Shown here: positions 25,102-35,400 of the stretch, in pieces
Numbering within the stretch: position 1 is the stretch's first letter
How the letters are laid out: each line of letters starts with the position of its first letter
Source of the DNA: JBBDYH01 sp040901795
GTDB lineage: Bacteria > Planctomycetota > Planctomycetia > Pirellulales > JALHPA01
Assembly (NCBI GenBank): GCA_040901795.1
Contig: JBBDYH010000140.1
Coordinates: 1 to 64,000 of the forward strand
Length of the DNA: 64,000 nucleotides
Reading direction: 5' to 3'
Notes under the pieces: model-generated
Told to the model about the DNA's origin: nothing
Databases searched by the model: none
Seen by the model: the letters and a program-made list of their open reading frames with translations, nothing else
Translations under genes and position numbers: made by a program

Positions 25102-25986
25102 ATGCAGCAGCAATCCTCGCATACGGCAGCCTCTCGCTCCACGTCCTGGCGGCTGCGCACGCGCACGGTTGAGTTCGGCAAGCGGCCGCTTGTGATGGGC
25201 ATCGTCAATGTCACGCCCGATAGTTTTTCGGACGGGGGGCGGTTCTTTGGCGAAGCTGCGGCAATCGACCATGCCTTGCAACTGGTGCGAGACGGCGCCG
25301 ACCTGCTCGACGTCGGCGGCGAGAGCACGCGGCCATATTCCGAGCCGGTAAGCGAAGCGGAAGAGCTGCATCGCGTCGTGCCGGTTGTGAAAGCGATCTG
25401 CGAACGAGTCGGAGTGCCTGTCTCGATCGACACCTCGAAGGCCTCCGTTGCCGAAACCTGCCTTGCCGCCGGAGCGGAGATTATCAACGACGTGACCGCA
25501 CTGGCTGGCGATCCGCGAATGATCGACGTTGCCCGCCAAACCGGCGCCGGCGTCTGCATCATGCACATGCAGGGGACGCCGCAAACGATGCAAGATCATC
25601 CGACGTACCGCGACGTCGTCGTCGAAATCCTCGACTTCCTCAGGGCCCGAGTCGAATCGCTCACCGCCGCCGGCATCGATCGCGGCCGAATCTGCCTCGA
25701 TCCGGGCATCGGCTTCGGCAAAACGCACGAGCACAACATCGCTTTGATGGCGAATTGCTGGCGATTCCACCAGCTCGGCTTGCCGCTGCTGGTCGGCCAT
25801 TCGCGCAAGGGCTTCATTGCCCATTTGATCGGCGACAAAGCAGCCGACCGCACGGCCGGAACGATCGGCGCTGCTTGTTCGCTGGCCGCGCAGGGCGTGC
25901 AAATCATCCGCGTGCACGATGTTCGCGCCGTCCGTGAAGCGATTCTGCTCTTCGCGGCCACCGGCGGGCTGGAATTCAAGCTTTAG
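25102..25986 (+). CDS. folP: Dihydropteroate synthase
   Basis: Cytoplasmic folate pathway enzyme that joins p-aminobenzoate to the pterin diphosphate; target of sulfonamides. The 294-residue TIM barrel has all the signatures: MGIVNVTPDSFSDGGRF, DLLDVGGESTRPYS, VSIDTSKASVA, INDVTAL, CIMHMQGTPQTMQ, ICLDPGIGFGKTHEHN, LLVGHSRKGFIA and a final VHDVRAVREAI. The first 20 residues are a variable leader. Apparently monocistronic, between the ABC operon and the 26310 gene. Confidence 0.97.
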   Translation: MQQQSSHTAASRSTSWRLRTRTVEFGKRPLVMGIVNVTPDSFSDGGRFFGEAAAIDHALQLVRDGADLLDVGGESTRPYSEPVSEAEELHRVVPVVKAICERVGVPVSIDTSKASVAETCLAAGAEIINDVTALAGDPRMIDVARQTGAGVCIMHMQGTPQTMQDHPTYRDVVVEILDFLRARVESLTAAGIDRGRICLDPGIGFGKTHEHNIALMANCWRFHQLGLPLLVGHSRKGFIAHLIGDKAADRTAGTIGAACSLAAQGVQIIRVHDVRAVREAILLFAATGGLEFKL

Positions 25987-26309
25987 GACCGCTAACAACA
26001 GCAACCCGACGCGTGAGCGAGGCGGCATCATCCGGTCCTCGCTTACGCGTCGGGTTACACGGTGCTGCCGCAAAGACAGGCTAAAGCCTGAACGCCAACT
26101 GTGCATGCTAGCAGTGCTTGCGACGGAGCAATCACTAAATTGCGTCGCTTCGATTGACGAATCGACCTGCGAGCGACAGAATCGACAGAAGAGACCTCGC
26201 GCGCTCGTGAATAGGGTGTCCGATCGCGGCGAAGGCCACTCTGCCGGCCCTAGGCAATCGCGCTGCCGCGGCCCGGCCAGGTTCGCGCCAATTGCGAGTA
26301 CGGAGGCTC
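25987..26309. repeat. Repeat-bearing spacer after folP
   Basis: No gene is seen here. An inverted repeat with 20-base arms (AACCCGACGCGTGAGCGAGG at 26003-26022 and its near-complement at 26037-26056) is followed by a reverse copy of the GTTGGAGTTCAGGC family at 26078-26099. The first could act as a terminator-like hairpin for folP, but there is no U-tract. Confidence 0.6.
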
Positions 26310-29300
26310 ATGGCTGTTCTCTCTCGACGCCAGGCCGTTGCGTCGTTCATCGTTGCTGGGCTGTTGATTAGCGCCTGTATGATCATGGCCGTGGTGCTGG
26401 TCCGCCGCTCCGGCGAGCCGGCGGGCGAGCGTCAGGTTGCCGCCGACTCTGCCGTTGACACTGCATGGCTGCGCTTTGACGATCTCAACTTTCGTTTCCA
26501 ACGGCCAACAGAGCTGTGGACCCAAGTCGACGCACAGCAGATCAACCCGGATGCAACCTTGGCCTTCGTCTCTCGCCAACCGGAGATGGCGTTTCTCATC
26601 ATCGCCGAAGCGCCCGGCGTCGAACGCCAGGCGGACCTCCAGACGATCAAAGACGTCGTGCTGGCCAACCATCGCAGCTTATGGGAGACAGTCGAGCTGC
26701 GTGGCGAAAAGTCCAAAACTCTCGCCGGCGTCAAAGGCGAACGGTTGGCCGTGAAAATGGCAGGCGCGCAGCAGCAAACCCTCAATTACGTGAGCTGGCT
26801 GGGCACGCACCAGGGATTCGTCTATCAGTTGCAGGTCTTTTCGAACCGCGCCGATACCCACGCCCTGGATCGAGCGGCCGACGACTTGTTTGCGCGGTTT
26901 GCGCTGCTGGACCCGCTGCGCGTCGCTCATGGCGGCAAACCAATCGAGGACTTCCACTCGGTCCGCCACGGCTACAAGCTGCGCCTCGCCGGTACGGGCT
27001 GGCAACCTTGGGACAGTCTTCGAGAGATACTGCCCGACGCCGAATGCGGGGCCCTGATGGGCAACTACGCGCGTTGCGCGGTGATCCCGGTGTCCTTCCT
27101 GGGCCGTCAGCCGCGGCTCGAAGCGGTCACTTCGGCGTTGCTTTCGCGTTTACGCATCGCCTTCAGCCCGAGTCAGGCCCGCAACTTCCACAGCCTGCCT
27201 GGCCTCGCGGGACATCGGTTCGAACTGACGCGCGACATCGACGGCCGCACCTACGATTACCAATTCCAGGTAATCCAGCACGCCGGCCGCGGTTACCTCG
27301 TAGCGGCTTGGGCGGACGAGGCCGCGCCAAAATCCACCGCCGCGCAACTGTCTCAAGTGCTCGATCGATTCGAGCTGCACTCAACAGCGCCCCCTGCGCC
27401 CGTAAAGCCCAGCGATCTCACCAGCGAGCAAAAGCAGACGCACGCGCAACTGTTCAACGATCTGGGCCTGTACCATTTCAACGCGCGGCTGTTTGCCGAG
27501 AGCGTCGATTATTTTCGCCAGGCGTTTGAGTTCTTCGAGAACGACCCCGTGCTGCTCGACAACGTCGTCAATGCGCACATCGAGTTGAACCAGTTCCGCG
27601 AGGCCCGCGCCTATCTCGAACAGCATCTCCGCCGCTTTCCGGATCGACATGATTTGCAGGCGCGGTTCGCCTTCGTTCAAGCCCGAGCCGGCGACAGTGC
27701 AGCCGCAATCAAAACGTACGCCGCGCTCTTCGCCACGGGTTTCCGCCACGACGACGCGTTTCAGGACTACATCGAGCTGTTGGCCGAGCGCAATCGCAAC
27801 GACGAGGCGCTCGCGCAAGTAAACCAGTATCTCGCCCGCGGCGCATCGCCCGTGGCGGGCCGCCTGCAAGCGATGCTTCATTCCCGCAAAGGCGACCATT
27901 CACAAGCCATCTCGCTGCTCAAGAAGCTGCGTAACGACGGGCCGTTCGACGCTGAACTCGCCTACGACCTGGCCGATGCGTATCTCGCCGCGAAGCAATT
28001 CCAGGACGGATTGGCGGTGTGCCGCGAATTACTCGACCGGCGATACGACACCCCCTATGCGTATCTCCTCAAAGGTCGACTTGAGCTGGGTCTCAAGTGG
28101 TATGCGGCGGCCAAGATCTCGTTCGAGGCGGCGCTCCGTGATGATCCCTCCAACGAGTCGACGCAGACCTTCCTCGACCAGGTCTCCGGCATGCTCGGCG
28201 AAGGGAACAACTCTTCGATCAAGGATCCGATCGAGCCGGTGCCCATTCCGCCGGAACTTGCGGCATTGCCGCCCACCGACGCTGCAGATGCGTACAAAAG
28301 CCAATATGGCGCCTGCTACCTCCAACGCATCGAAGCCATCGCTTTCGAGGCCGGCAAGGAGGTCAAAACGACCACACGCCAGGTCGTCAGACTCTTCGAC
28401 GCCAGCGGCGTGACCCGCTTCAGCACCTTCCAGTTCGAGTTCGACCCGCTCGCTCAGCAGCTCTACGTCAACCTGCTGCGCGTGACCGATGACGCCGGCA
28501 AAGAAATCGCCTTCGGCAAGCCCAGCGACTACTACGTCGTCGACGATGCGGCCGACGACGTCGCCAGCGGACGTAAGCTGCTTAACGTGCCGGTGCCCGG
28601 TCTGGCGCCTGGGTGCACCATTGAGCTCGTCTTTACGCGCCGCCACCTCGTTGCGCCTGACCACTTTCCGTACACCGAACACTACTTCACCGCCGATGTG
28701 CCAAGTCTCCGCGAAAGCGTGTATGTTCGCGCTCCGGCCGCCGAGGTCTTGGCGCGCCCCTCGGCCGGCCTAGCCCCGCTGGCCGTCGACGGCGGACAAG
28801 TTCGCCCCGGCGGATCTGCCGTAGGCATGACGTGGACTGTGGAGAAGCCGCCTGTCTATCGTTATGAACCGATGCAAGCACCGCTGGAGGCATTCGTCCC
28901 GCGCCTGTTGCTTGGCTCCCCAGCGCAGAGCTGGCCGCAGCTTGCCGACGAGTATTTGAAGTCGATCGCAGATCAGCTCCAGCTCGAGCCTTCGACGCGC
29001 ACGCTCGCCGAGCAATCCACCGCCGCGGCGACCAGCGACAGTGAAAAGGCGGCGGCCCTGGTCCGGCTCGTCCGCGACCAGCTTTCCTACCGGGCCATCG
29101 AATTCGGCCGACGGGCGCGCGTTCCCAACAAAGCATCGACGATTATTGCCAACCGCTATGGCGATTGCAAAGATCACTCGCTGTTGCTCGCACAGCTCCT
29201 CGAAGCCTCGGGCATCGATGCGCATCTCGCACTCATCCGCCTCGACAGCACGCCCGAAGAGGCTCTCCCGTCGCTCGATCAGTTCGACCACATGATTGTG

Positions 29301-30107
29301 TTCGTGCCGAAGCTTGACGGAGGCCGTTTCTTCGATTGCACCGATAAGGAGTCCCCCTTCGATCAAACGGTCCCCCGCGGGCTCGCCGGGCGACCGGCGT
29401 TTGTCCTCGACCCTGCGAACCCACGCTTCGTCACGCTCCCCGCATATCCGCCAAACAGCAACCTGGCGGATTCGCAACGGACGCTCCGGCTGGTGAACGA
29501 CGCCGACCTGGCCATCGAGGAGACGTTGCGGCTGGAAGGATATCTGGCGGCCACGTTGCGTGGATTGCTGAAGGACGTGCAGCCCGCCAACCGCGTCGCG
29601 GTGCTGCAAACGCAGCTTTCGGCCGCCGCGGGCGCGCCCTTGCAGCTTCAAAAGGTCGAGGTCGAGAACCTTGAAGATCAATCGGCCCCGCTCGTGGTGA
29701 AGACCGACTGCCTGGTCAAAGGTAAGTTTCACGCGGTCGGCGAATCGCTCGTTGGTCAGATTCCCGCCGTCTGGGAGCGGTTCTTCCTGAATGCCGAGCG
29801 TGTCGAGAACCGGCAGACGCCGTTCGTCGCTCGGTACCCTTTGCGCGTCAAAAGCGCGATCACGCTCGGTTTACCCGAGGGCTTTACGAGCGGCGACATG
29901 GGCCCCTTGAACAAGGAAGAACAGTCGTCGTTCGCCGAATGGAAGATGTCGGCCGAGGGCAAGTCGGACTCTGTACACGTGGCCTTCGAAGCCACTCGCG
30001 GCGTCGGCCAATACTCTCCCGACCAATACGGCGCCTACTGCGACTCGATCGACCGCACCGTGGCCGCGCTGGCGCAAAATGTCGTCCTCAAGCGCATCCA
30101 GAAGTAG
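26310..30107 (+). CDS. TPR, DUF3857 and transglutaminase-like envelope protein
   Basis: A 1265-residue protein with an N-terminal TM or signal anchor (VASFIVAGLLISACMIMAVV). Residues 30-365 are beta-rich. TPR-like helices run from about 379 to 640 (FNDLGLYHFNARLFAESVDY, AYLEQHLRRFPDRHDLQ). DUF3857 covers about 660-830. A transglutaminase fold follows, with a complete triad: Cys953 in NRYGDCKDH, His994 in FDHMIVF, and the Asp in DCTD near 1010. The tail includes another beta domain. The ATG at 26310 is chosen because GGAGG lies five bases upstream. Such proteins are common in Bacteroidetes and planctomycetes and may remodel proteins in the periplasm; the substrate is unknown. Confidence 0.88.
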   Translation: MAVLSRRQAVASFIVAGLLISACMIMAVVLVRRSGEPAGERQVAADSAVDTAWLRFDDLNFRFQRPTELWTQVDAQQINPDATLAFVSRQPEMAFLIIAEAPGVERQADLQTIKDVVLANHRSLWETVELRGEKSKTLAGVKGERLAVKMAGAQQQTLNYVSWLGTHQGFVYQLQVFSNRADTHALDRAADDLFARFALLDPLRVAHGGKPIEDFHSVRHGYKLRLAGTGWQPWDSLREILPDAECGALMGNYARCAVIPVSFLGRQPRLEAVTSALLSRLRIAFSPSQARNFHSLPGLAGHRFELTRDIDGRTYDYQFQVIQHAGRGYLVAAWADEAAPKSTAAQLSQVLDRFELHSTAPPAPVKPSDLTSEQKQTHAQLFNDLGLYHFNARLFAESVDYFRQAFEFFENDPVLLDNVVNAHIELNQFREARAYLEQHLRRFPDRHDLQARFAFVQARAGDSAAAIKTYAALFATGFRHDDAFQDYIELLAERNRNDEALAQVNQYLARGASPVAGRLQAMLHSRKGDHSQAISLLKKLRNDGPFDAELAYDLADAYLAAKQFQDGLAVCRELLDRRYDTPYAYLLKGRLELGLKWYAAAKISFEAALRDDPSNESTQTFLDQVSGMLGEGNNSSIKDPIEPVPIPPELAALPPTDAADAYKSQYGACYLQRIEAIAFEAGKEVKTTTRQVVRLFDASGVTRFSTFQFEFDPLAQQLYVNLLRVTDDAGKEIAFGKPSDYYVVDDAADDVASGRKLLNVPVPGLAPGCTIELVFTRRHLVAPDHFPYTEHYFTADVPSLRESVYVRAPAAEVLARPSAGLAPLAVDGGQVRPGGSAVGMTWTVEKPPVYRYEPMQAPLEAFVPRLLLGSPAQSWPQLADEYLKSIADQLQLEPSTRTLAEQSTAAATSDSEKAAALVRLVRDQLSYRAIEFGRRARVPNKASTIIANRYGDCKDHSLLLAQLLEASGIDAHLALIRLDSTPEEALPSLDQFDHMIVFVPKLDGGRFFDCTDKESPFDQTVPRGLAGRPAFVLDPANPRFVTLPAYPPNSNLADSQRTLRLVNDADLAIEETLRLEGYLAATLRGLLKDVQPANRVAVLQTQLSAAAGAPLQLQKVEVENLEDQSAPLVVKTDCLVKGKFHAVGESLVGQIPAVWERFFLNAERVENRQTPFVARYPLRVKSAITLGLPEGFTSGDMGPLNKEEQSSFAEWKMSAEGKSDSVHVAFEATRGVGQYSPDQYGAYCDSIDRTVAALAQNVVLKRIQK

Positions 30108-30524
30108 TGGAGTCATCTCGCTCCCCGAGATGAAGTATCTCGCCCCTCGTTCCCACGCTCTGCGTGGGAACGTCCCCGTGCCGCTCCGCGGCGCGTACTG
30201 TCATTCTGAGCACAGCGAAGAATCTCGTTCCCATGCTCCCACAGAGAATCCCCCGCCTTCTTAGGGAGGGGGGGAGGGCCGAGGCCAACTGGTGTTCTCA
30301 TTGTCTCTCGTTCCCAGGCTCTACCTGGGAACTCACTGCCCGCGAGGCTCTGCCTCGCAGGAACCAGCGACTGATATGATTCAATGCTATTCGGCAGGCA
30401 GAGCCTGCCCACCAGTGCGTTCCGAGGCGGAGCCTCGGAACGAGTAAAATATCTTCCTCTCCACCCCTTTCCCTGTGGTATTCTGACGCGCTCTGCGTAA
30501 TCAGGGACAGGTGGACTGCAAGCT
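30108..30524. repeat. Cluster of GTTCCCAGGCTCTGCCTGGGAAC-family palindromes
   Basis: No gene is supported here. Palindromes with the cores CACGCTCTGCGTG (30148-30172), CCAGGCTCTACCTGG (30309-30332), GCGAGGCTCTGCCTCGC (30350) and AGGCAGAGCCTGCC (30396) alternate with a CATCTCGCTCC copy at its left. The promoter of the sigma factor gene must be in the last 80 bases, but no consensus is evident. Confidence 0.8.
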
Positions 30525-31148
30525 ATGCCAGCCGATCCCTCGACCGACGAGCTCCTCGCGCGGGCAGAAAAGCGCGACCCGCAGGCCATCGACCAGCTTT
30601 TCCAGCGGCATCGTAATCGCCTTAAGCGTATGGTCTGCATTCGTTTAGACAACCGGCTCCGCGCCCGGATCGACCCTTCGGACGTCGTCCAGGAGACGCT
30701 CGCCCACGCCGCCGGCAAGCTTCCCGAATACCTCCGCACCAGGCCCGTGGACTTTTACCCCTGGCTCCGTCAGATCGCCTGGAACCGCCTGATCGACCTG
30801 CACCGTAAGCACCTGGCCGCCAAACGCCGTAGCGTCCGCCGTGAGGAGCAGCCGGGCTTGCGACTGCCTGATGAATCGATCGTCGAATTGGCCGGTCGGC
30901 TCGTGCATCGCGGCTCATCCCCTAGTCGCTACCTCGTCCGCGAGGAAATCCGTGCGCGCGTTCGCCAGGCCGTCGATCAGCTCAAACCCCAAGACCGCGA
31001 AGTGCTCGTCCTGATTTACCTCGAACAGCTCCGCCCGCAGGAAGTTGCCCAGATCGTCGGGGCCAGCGAAAAGGCCGTCAACATGCGTCACCTGCGCGCC
31101 CTGGAGCGCCTCCGCGCCACCCTGGGCGACACCTTTTCCGAATCGTAG
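30525..31148 (+). CDS. ECF-type RNA polymerase sigma factor
   Basis: A 207-residue sigma-70 family factor with only regions 2 and 4. Region 2 includes RIDPSDVVQETLAHA and FYPWLRQIAWNRLIDLHRKH. Region 4 includes LKPQDREVLVLIYLEQLRPQEVAQIVGASEKAVNMRHLRAL, with a helix-turn-helix. The DPSDVVQET phrase is typical of the planctomycete ECF groups that occur next to Ser/Thr kinases, and the kinase follows here within 210 bases. No anti-sigma gene is adjacent, so activity may depend on phosphorylation by the kinase. That link is inferred from gene order. Confidence 0.93.
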   Translation: MPADPSTDELLARAEKRDPQAIDQLFQRHRNRLKRMVCIRLDNRLRARIDPSDVVQETLAHAAGKLPEYLRTRPVDFYPWLRQIAWNRLIDLHRKHLAAKRRSVRREEQPGLRLPDESIVELAGRLVHRGSSPSRYLVREEIRARVRQAVDQLKPQDREVLVLIYLEQLRPQEVAQIVGASEKAVNMRHLRALERLRATLGDTFSES

Positions 31149-31247
31149 GGTGGGACAGGGTGGGACCAGGCCGCTGCGGCCGCCGGCCCACCGCATTGTG
31201 TACAAAAGAATTTCACCGCCGAGACACAGAGCCGCAGAGAGGAATTT

Positions 31248-31357
31248 CAAAATGCAAAATGCAAATTGAGAATAGCCAATTTGCATTTTGCAATTTGCAC
31301 TTTGCAATCGGCCGCATCGCCCTTGTTCCGCTTCGTCCTTCGTCCTTCATCCTTCGC
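31248..31357. repeat. Three heptamer arrays in the kinase leader
   Basis: CAAAATG units at 31248-31268 and CAATTTG units at 31277-31304 are mutual reverse complements and can pair. CTTCGTC units run from 31331 to 31357 and end right at the kinase ATG. Upstream, near 31211-31243, lies a GAGACACAGAGCCGCAGAG-type tract. Confidence 0.9.
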
Positions 31358-32284
31358 ATGCAATCTCAACCCGCCACCATCGCCGTCCCCGGTTCCGTCG
31401 AACAATCGGCGGCCGATGCCATCGCCGAGTTGACTAAACTCCTGCAGGACGGCCATCCGGTCGATCTCGACGTCTTCATCGCCGACCACCCTGACTGCTC
31501 CGACCGTCTCCGTGAACTGGTCCCTACCATGCAGGTCCTCCTCGACCTCGGCTACTCGGCGACCGATCTCCCTGTCCCTCTGGAAGGGGGCGGCGTGAGA
31601 AGCGTCGAAGAAGCATCCACCCACAACCGCACTCTCGGCGACTTCCGCATCCTCCGTGAGATCGGTCGCGGCGGGATGGGCGTGGTCTACGAAGCGGAAC
31701 AAATCTCCCTCGGCCGCCGCGTGGCGCTCAAGGTCCTGCCGTTCGCGTCGATGCTCGACGAGCGGCAACTCCAGCGCTTCAAGAACGAAGCCCGCGCCGC
31801 CGCCACGCTCAATCATCCCAACATCGTCCCCGTCTACTCCGTCGGCTGCGAGCGTGGCGTGCATTTCTATGCGATGCAGTACATCGAGGGGCAGACCCTC
31901 GCGGCGTTGATTGACGGTCTTCGTTTAGCAGCCGCCGGCACGGCAGGTTTAGCAGTCGGCGGCACGCCGACTCCGGATCGTTTAGCAGTCGCCGGCACGG
32001 CGACTTTGGAGTGCTGTGACTCGTCACAGCTTTCTCTTTCACACGACGTTGCAAGCACGAACGGGACTGAAATCAGCGAGGCGCGAACTGAAACCCAAAG
32101 CGGTGACAAGTCGCAGCACTCCAAAGACACCCTCGCCGCCGCTCTTTCCACGCTCCGAGAAACCAAACCCCGCGACTACTACCGCCGCATCGCGGAGCTC
32201 GGCATCCAAGCCGCCGAAGCGCTAGATCATGCCCACCAGCTCGGCATCGTCCACCGCGACATCAAACCGGCGAATTTGTTATAG
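31358..32284 (+). pseudogene. Ser/Thr protein kinase, N-terminal part (split gene)
   Basis: Residues 1-60 form the usual planctomycete N-terminal segment (LTKLLQDGHPVDLDVFIADH). The kinase domain then begins with GRGGMGVVYEAEQ, VALKVLPF (catalytic Lys) and FYAMQYIEGQTLA. It runs to the catalytic loop HRDIKPANLL, where a stop occurs. In frame, within the domain, about 70 residues come from repeats at 31925-32127. The DFG motif and everything after it lie in another frame beyond an 80-bp heptamer insertion at 32282-32361. As written this 308-residue product lacks the activation segment and should be inactive, unless frameshifting restores it. Labelled a pseudogene because the split falls between two invariant motifs. 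Confidence 0.8.
31925..32127. repeat. TTTAGCAGTCGGCGGCACGCCGACT and AAAGCGGTGACAAGTC repeats in the kinase
   Basis: Three tandem copies of a GTTTAGCAGTCG-CCGGCACGGCGACT type repeat (31925-32008) are followed by two opposed copies of a repeat with CTTTGGAGTGCTGTGACTCG (32004-32033) and AAAGCGGTGACAAGTCGCAG (32098-32127). The second family recurs at 43861 and 46009. All are translated in frame within the kinase domain. Confidence 0.85.
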
Positions 32285-32361
32285 AGTCGGTTGTCAGTGG
32301 TCAGTGGTCAGTCGTCGGAAACTCGCAACGGACAACGGACAACGGACAACGGACTACTCCC
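32282..32361. repeat. 80-bp heptamer insertion that splits the kinase
   Basis: Three GGTCAGT-type units (32292-32312) are followed by four CGGACAA-type units (32329-32356). The block starts with a stop codon and its length is not a multiple of three. It therefore both terminates the first part of the kinase and shifts the frame of the part that resumes with KLYIADFGLAR. Confidence 0.92.
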
Positions 32362-32412
32362 AAGCTCTACATCGCCGACTTCGGCCTCGCCCGTCTCCCC
32401 ACCGACAACAGC

Positions 32413-35400
32413 ATGACCATGACCGGCGACCTCTTGGGCACGCTCCGCTACATGTCCCCCGAGCAAGCCGAAGGCAAATCGGCCTTCCTCGACCACCGCA
32501 CTGACATCTACTCGCTGGGCATCACGCTCTACGAGCTCATCACGCTTCGTCCAGCCTTCCCTGCCGGCGACCGTCAGACGTTGCTCAAACAGATTTCAAG
32601 CGACGAACCGCCCGCCCCGCGCAAGCTCAACAACTCGATCCCTGCCGATCTGGAAACCATCATCCTCAAGTGCTCCGCCAAGGATCCTCACGCACGTTAC
32701 GCTTCCGCCGGTCACTTGGCCGACGACCTTCGCCGCTTTCTCGCGCAACAACCGATCAGAGCCCGCCGTGCCTCGCTCCTTGACCGCGGTCGGCGCTGGA
32801 TCAGCCGCCACGTGCCATTGGTTACTACGGCGCTGCTGACGCTAGCGCTCGTCGCGGCTTCGGCCATTGCCGCCACCGTCTTCACACTCCGAGCCTACCA
32901 GTCCGAGGCGGACGAGCGAACCAAGGCCGAGGAGAACCTGCGACTGGCCGCCGAATCGATCGACCAGATGCTCACGCGCGTGGCCGAGCGGCGCTACACC
33001 CAAGGCGACATGCAATTTGCCGAGTCGCTGGCCGCCGATGCGACCAGGCTGTATGAACAACTACTCCGTCGCAGTGACGACCCGGAGTTGAAGGTCCGTG
33101 CGGCGAACGCTCTGATTCAAGTCGCTCACATCCAAATCCGCCTGGGCGAGCACGAAAAGGCACAACAAGCCTACGGGCGTGCCGCGGCGTTGCTCACGCC
33201 GCTGACCCAAGCCTCCCCCGAGCGCGACGATTACCTCGTTACGCTGGCCGCCGTCGAGAACGGTCGTGGTGAGGCTTTTATCTCGCTCGGGCAGCATACT
33301 GACGCGGAAGGACCATACCGACGGGCATTGGCGATCGCCGAACAGTTGGTCAAGCGTCTGCCTGCCAATACGACGCAACAGATCCATGTGGCCGACCGGC
33401 TCAACAATCTGGGCGTCGTGTACACGTTCACAGAGCGGCTCGACGAGGCCGAGAAGTGCTTCGAGCGAAGCTCGGAGATCGAGGAGGCCTTTCATCCCGG
33501 CAACTGCGACTGGCTTGCCGCGCTCGACCGGCAAACTTGCTTATTGCTCAACTGGGCATCGTTAGCCCGCGAGCGCGGCGAGTATGACCGCGCCATCGAG
33601 CTGCTCGAACAATCGGCAACCGGCCGCGGGTTGGTGGGCGCGTTCTCGCCAGGGCATCCCGATAAGAAGTTGCAGTCATACAACCACTACTGGAACCTGG
33701 CCTACACGTACGTCAAAGCCGGCCGCGCCGAGGACGCGGCGGCAACGGTCGAAGAAATGGTCAACGCGTACCCCGATTGGCTGCAAGCCAACCACGAAGG
33801 CGCGCACTTGCTTTTGTTGGCTGCCGAGCAATGTAGTAGGCACGCTCCGCGTGCCGTTGCGCAACGTTTAGCAGTCGGCGGCACGCCGACTAAAATCCCT
33901 CTCCCTTTGGGAGAGGGTAGGGTGAGGGGAAGCGATGAAGAGTCGCCGCGTGCCACTGGCTCTGCCAGTGGTGCCGAAGCCTATCGTCAACGCGCCCGCG
34001 AACTGCTCGCCAAAGCCCTCACCGCCTCCATCCGCCACTCCGACACTATCGACCGCCTGGCGTGGTTCCTTCTCACTTGCTCTGACGAATCCTTCCGCGA
34101 TCCCGCGGCTGCTCTCGAATTAGCTCAATCGGTCGTCAAAGCCGTGCCGAAGCGCTCTCGCGCGTGGTACACGCTTGCCTTAGCTCTCTACCGCACTGGC
34201 GACTTACCTGCCGCGGAAAAGGCGCAGCAAGAGTCCATCGATCTCTTCGGCGTCGCCAATGCCTACAACTGCGCCCTGACATCGATGATCCGCTCCAAGC
34301 AAGGCCAGGGCGATGATGCACGGAAGCACTATCAAAACGCTCAGCGCTTGCTCACCAGCGAGCAAAAGAAAGACGAGGACCTGCTCGGCTTGATCACCGA
34401 AGCCGGCCAGCTCATCGAAGGTGGCAATGTTGAAACAAAGAATCGGCCGGGGAGATCTCGCCTGCAAGCTGATCTCTCCCCGGCCCAAGTCCCTCCCGGC
34501 GCATGGTCTGCGCACTGGGAACGGCTCCTTCATGATACCGCAGACCGCATCATCGAAGGAGTATCGCAGATGAAATGGCTAAACCCCTGGCGCCAAAACC
34601 GCCCCTTCCCACGCCGCGTAGCCGCACGCCGCCCCTTTGCCGTCGAGCGCCTCGAAGACCGCCGTCTCCTCGACGTCGCCTTCGGCTCGGCCTTCCAGAT
34701 TAGTTCAACATCGGGCGAAAGTGCATGGGACATCGCAGTCGACGGCGCTGGCAATACGGCGGTTCTGGGATTCTTCCGTGGCACGGTCGATCTCGATCCC
34801 GGGCCCGGCACTTACAACCTGACGAGCCGACAGGATGCCAACGGCGCGTTTCTTGTTGATCTGTTCGCCGCCAAGTATGACGCGGCAGGGAGCATCGTCT
34901 GGGGCCGCCGCATGGGCGCAGGGCCGTTTAACGCCGGTCCCGGCATTACGCCGCGTATCACCATCGGTGACGACGACGCCATCTTCGTGTCCGGCGCATT
35001 TAAGAACACCGCGGACTTTGGCGCCATCACGCTCGTCACCCCAGGCGATTCCGACGCGTTCTTGGCCAAGCTCGATGGCGACGGGAACTTCCTCTGGGCC
35101 AGGCAATTCGGCGGCTCCAAAGATGACTTGGCCAACTCCGTCGTCGTCGATGGCTCAGGCAACGCACATCTCATCGCCGAAGTCCGCACCGCTTCGTCCG
35201 GCAACCCAGACGCGTTCTTTGCCAAGCTTGATCCGAACGGCGACGTTTTATGGACCAAGCAGGTCGGCGCCTCCACGGGAAGAGGATGGGCCAGAGGCTT
35301 CGGAATTACCGTTGACACCGCGGGCAACGTGTATGGAACCGGTATTTTCAGGGGCTCCGTCGATTTTGATTCGGGCGCTGGCAACTCAACTTTCAAGACG

